Shown: positions 62,026 to 64,000 of the stretch, piece by piece
How positions within the stretch are numbered: position 1 is the first letter of the stretch
How the letters are laid out: each line of letters starts with the position of its first letter
Assembly (NCBI GenBank): GCA_021776375.1
Contig: JAJFGA010000051.1
Coordinates: 186,001 to 250,000, forward strand
Source: Hyphococcus sp.
GTDB taxonomy: Bacteria > Pseudomonadota > Alphaproteobacteria > Caulobacterales > Parvularculaceae
DNA length: 64,000 nt
Direction of reading: 5' to 3'
Notes under the pieces: model-generated
What the model saw: the letters and a program-made list of their open reading frames with translations, nothing else
The model's database searches: none
Told to the model about the DNA's origin: nothing
Program-made: the position numbers and the translations under genes

Positions 62026-63411
62026 ATGGCGCACATGAAACCATTGCGCATATTCCTCGGGCTAATCGCCTCCGCCGCCGCCGGGTCAGTTTCGCATTAT
62101 TACGGCCTTGATCAGGCAATCGTCTGGACCATCGCCATTACCACCCTAACCGCGGTCTGGTGGGTGACCGAGGCTTTACCGATCCCGGCGACGTCGCTGG
62201 TCCCGTTTGCGTTGTTCCCGCTCGCCGGCGTTCTCGACCAGCGTCAGGCCGCAGCCGCGCTTGGCTCTTATGTGATCGTTTTGTTGATGGCCTCATTCAT
62301 GCTGTCAAAGGCGCTGGAAAAATCCGGCGCCCATGAGCGGCTCGCGCTTTACATGATCAACCTGGTCGGCGCATCGGGGCGCAGGCTGGTGCTCGGCTTT
62401 ATGCTGGCGGCGGCGGTCCTGTCGATGTGGATATCCAACACCGCGACGACGTTGATGCTGGCGACGATGGCGCTGGCGATCCTTTCGCGCTCCGACAAGA
62501 CACATGACGGGGCCAAGCTCGCCGTGCCGCTGCTTCTCGGCATCGCCTATGCGGCCTCGCTCGGCGGAACGGCAACACTGATCGGCACACCGCCCAATCT
62601 CATTTTTGCAGAAAACTATCTGCTCGCGACGGGTGAGGAATTTTCCTTCGTGCGCTGGATGTCGATCGGTCTTCCGATTGTCGCGCTTGGCGTTCCGGTG
62701 ATCTGGGTCTGGCTGACACGAAACCTCGGCGGAATCACAGCGCCGACGCTCGCCGACCCCGGCCCCTGGCGCAAGGCTGAAATTCGCACCCTGATGGTTT
62801 TTGCTTTCGCCATCTTCCTTTGGGTGACGCGCGTTGAACCGTTCGGCGGCTGGTCGGGCGCCCTCAGCATGAGTGAAGCGGGCGATTCCACTGTCGCTGT
62901 CCTTGCCGTCGTCATCATGTTTCTCGTGCCTGACGGCAGAGGCGGCGCCATTCTGGACTGGAAGTCAGCCAGCAATATCCCCTGGGGGATGCTTCTCCTC
63001 TTTGCCGGCGGGATATGCATCGCCGCCGCCTTCCGCCAGAGCGGGCTCGACCTCTTGATCGGCGATAGTCTCGCCAGCCTCGCCAACATGCCGGTTTTCT
63101 TCATGATCCTTGGCTTGTGCCTGTCGGTAACATTCCTCACCGAAATGACTTCAAACACCGCCACCGCTAACCTGTTGATGCCGCTTCTGGCGGCGGTTGC
63201 CGCCGGCACCGGCATCGCGCCGGAACTGTTAATGATCCCGGCGGTCATCTCCGCTTCCTGCGCCTTCATGCTGCCGGTCGCCACCGCACCTAACGCGATC
63301 ATCTACGGAACCGGCCGGGTCTCTATCGCCAAAATGGCGCGGGAAGGCTTTATACTGAATATTATGCTGGCGTTTATCATCGCGAGCGTGTGCTGGGTGT
63401 TGTTGCAATGA
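62026..63411 (+). CDS. DASS/SLC13 family anion transporter
   Basis: 461 residues, about 11-13 helices, sodium-coupled di- or tricarboxylate (or sulfate) transporter. Diagnostic motifs: WWVTEALPIPATSLVPF, SNTATTLMLATMALAI and, in the second half, TEMTSNTATANLLMPLLAAV (the SNT signatures), then the C-terminal PVATAPNAIIYGTGRVSI. Start ATG at 62026 (or 62035); the frame opens at a TTG at 61975. Substrate probably a C4-dicarboxylate, not certain. Confidence 0.9.
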   Translation: MAHMKPLRIFLGLIASAAAGSVSHYYGLDQAIVWTIAITTLTAVWWVTEALPIPATSLVPFALFPLAGVLDQRQAAAALGSYVIVLLMASFMLSKALEKSGAHERLALYMINLVGASGRRLVLGFMLAAAVLSMWISNTATTLMLATMALAILSRSDKTHDGAKLAVPLLLGIAYAASLGGTATLIGTPPNLIFAENYLLATGEEFSFVRWMSIGLPIVALGVPVIWVWLTRNLGGITAPTLADPGPWRKAEIRTLMVFAFAIFLWVTRVEPFGGWSGALSMSEAGDSTVAVLAVVIMFLVPDGRGGAILDWKSASNIPWGMLLLFAGGICIAAAFRQSGLDLLIGDSLASLANMPVFFMILGLCLSVTFLTEMTSNTATANLLMPLLAAVAAGTGIAPELLMIPAVISASCAFMLPVATAPNAIIYGTGRVSIAKMAREGFILNIMLAFIIASVCWVLLQ

Positions 63412-63417
63412 TGGCTA

Positions 63418-63726
63418 CTAGCTACTCCGAATATCACACCAATATTCTTCTGCGGCATCTTCGTCTATTTCAACCGGTTTTGAACTCTCTGGATAAAGAC
63501 GATCGCAGCCATCTTTTCGAGGCCCGGATATCCAGAACTCTTCGCCCGTCTCCAAATCGAAATAATTCGCTTTGAAACCTGATCCTTTTAACTTGCCGAA
63601 AGTTCGGCCAGCATAGCTAAGAGACTTACCTGACTTGGAAAGACTGACACGGCCGATCCGCGCGGCGCCGTTCAGTCCATCCGCTTTGCTCTCGATATAC
63701 ATGATGCGGGTTTTGTGTACGGACAT
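63418..63726 (-). CDS. Conserved hypothetical protein
   Basis: 102 residues of a small widespread family whose core reads RIGRVSLSKSGKSLSYAGR, KGSGFKANYFDLETGEEFW, and ISGPRKDGCDRLYP. All-beta look, no signal or membrane helix. Function unknown. The ATG at 63726 may be an over-extension; an ATG at 63702 (MYIESKADG) matches the usual start of homologues. Convergent with the transporter gene, 6 nt away. Confidence 0.8.
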   Translation of the reverse strand: MSVHKTRIMYIESKADGLNGAARIGRVSLSKSGKSLSYAGRTFGKLKGSGFKANYFDLETGEEFWISGPRKDGCDRLYPESSKPVEIDEDAAEEYWCDIRSS

Positions 63727-63747
63727 AATTAGGTTTCGCGGCGCGTC

Positions 63748-64000
63748 CTACGCCACTCCGTCAATGGTCATGTGTCTCGCCCGCGCGGCGTGTTCGATGG
63801 CCTGGGCGCCGTCATCGGGGATGTTGAGCACGTTGCGAATGAGTTCCAAGACGCGAATTTCAGTCATGTCGAGGCTTTCGTCCGCGGTGACGACATCGAC
63901 GACCGCCGCATATGCCGTCTCGCCAAGATGAGCAGGGAGTGCAGCGGCGGCGGCCTCGAGCACTTTGTGGAGCCCGCCATCGGATGACATCAGTGCGCCG
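63748..64000 (-). CDS. TerB-like (tellurite-resistance) family protein, 5' end outside window
   Basis: The C-terminal half of a TerB/DjlA-type alpha-helical metal-binding domain. Visible: HLGETAYAAVVDVVTADESLDMTEIRVLELI (first 20: HLGETAYAAVVDVVTADESL), the second acidic repeat of the family. The frame continues to the window edge with GAL before MSSDGGL, so the true start is to the right of 64000. Known relatives are about 140-150 residues; here about 84 codons are seen. Role unclear. Confidence 0.7.
   Translation of the reverse strand, partial: GALMSSDGGLHKVLEAAAAALPAHLGETAYAAVVDVVTADESLDMTEIRVLELIRNVLNIPDDGAQAIEHAARARHMTIDGVA

Overview
The window is a gene-dense stretch (about 60 genes, GC-rich, almost no repeats) of a chromosome from an alphaproteobacterium, most likely near the Caulobacterales/Parvularculaceae/Hyphomonadaceae. 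Pointers are the Caulobacter-style cpa/tad pilus locus, an alphaproteobacterial sulfur operon (cysG, DUF2849, cysI, DUF934, cysH), a 4Fe-4S-type assimilatory APS reductase, a family-4 uracil-DNA glycosylase lacking two cluster cysteines, SapC, and a large TonB-dependent receptor. I see no rRNA, tRNA, CRISPR array, prophage or insertion sequence. The left edge cuts pgi and the right edge cuts a TerB-like gene.

Layout. 1-18985 is housekeeping and envelope: pgi, a DsbD-type thiol reductase, SapC, hydrolase, exonuclease, S49 peptidase, polyprenyl diphosphate synthase, WecA/MraY-like transferase, ispE coupled to a TPR lipoprotein, ETF-ubiquinone oxidoreductase, lysoplasmalogenase, UDG, lytic transglycosylase and a PLP decarboxylase. 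19029-29650 is the Tad pilus locus, reading leftward from a 53-residue Flp pilin (28005-28166) through cpaA, B, C, D, E, F, tadB and tadC. Upstream lie a Crp-fold regulator and a free-standing CpaC-N-like domain. 29686-33632 is a pabB-pabA-pabC operon ending in an ANL-fold protein that seems to lack key adenylation motifs. 33751-42230 holds an AI-2E-family transporter, OxyR, a secreted unknown, and a TonB receptor with a TPR/2-oxoglutarate oxygenase gene. 43085-48244 is the assimilatory sulfate/sulfite reduction operon with an inserted glutathione transferase gene, divergent from a GcvA-like LysR regulator. 49441-58203 holds the most interesting non-coding element and an ArsR-carbonic anhydrase-SulP operon. 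58297-64000 is transport and pyrimidine metabolism.

Most notable. (1) An intergenic small RNA candidate on the minus strand at about 49557-49680: two stable hairpins, each with a C-rich loop (the first contains CUCCUCC, an anti-Shine-Dalgarno sequence), the second ending in a seven-U tail, with an EcfG-like or sigma-70-like promoter upstream. This is the architecture of alphaproteobacterial C-loop regulators such as GsrN and the cuckoo RNAs. (2) A sigma-70 promoter with a 30-bp palindromic operator directly upstream of arsR-carbonic anhydrase-SulP, suggesting a self-regulated bicarbonate module. (3) A degenerate ANL protein translationally coupled to pabC. (4) A structured leader upstream of cysG. 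(5) Unusual parts of the Tad locus: a very acidic CpaE extension, a Crp-like protein with an altered recognition helix, and a stand-alone secretin N-domain.

Everything here comes from reading the sequence; no database search or folding program was run.
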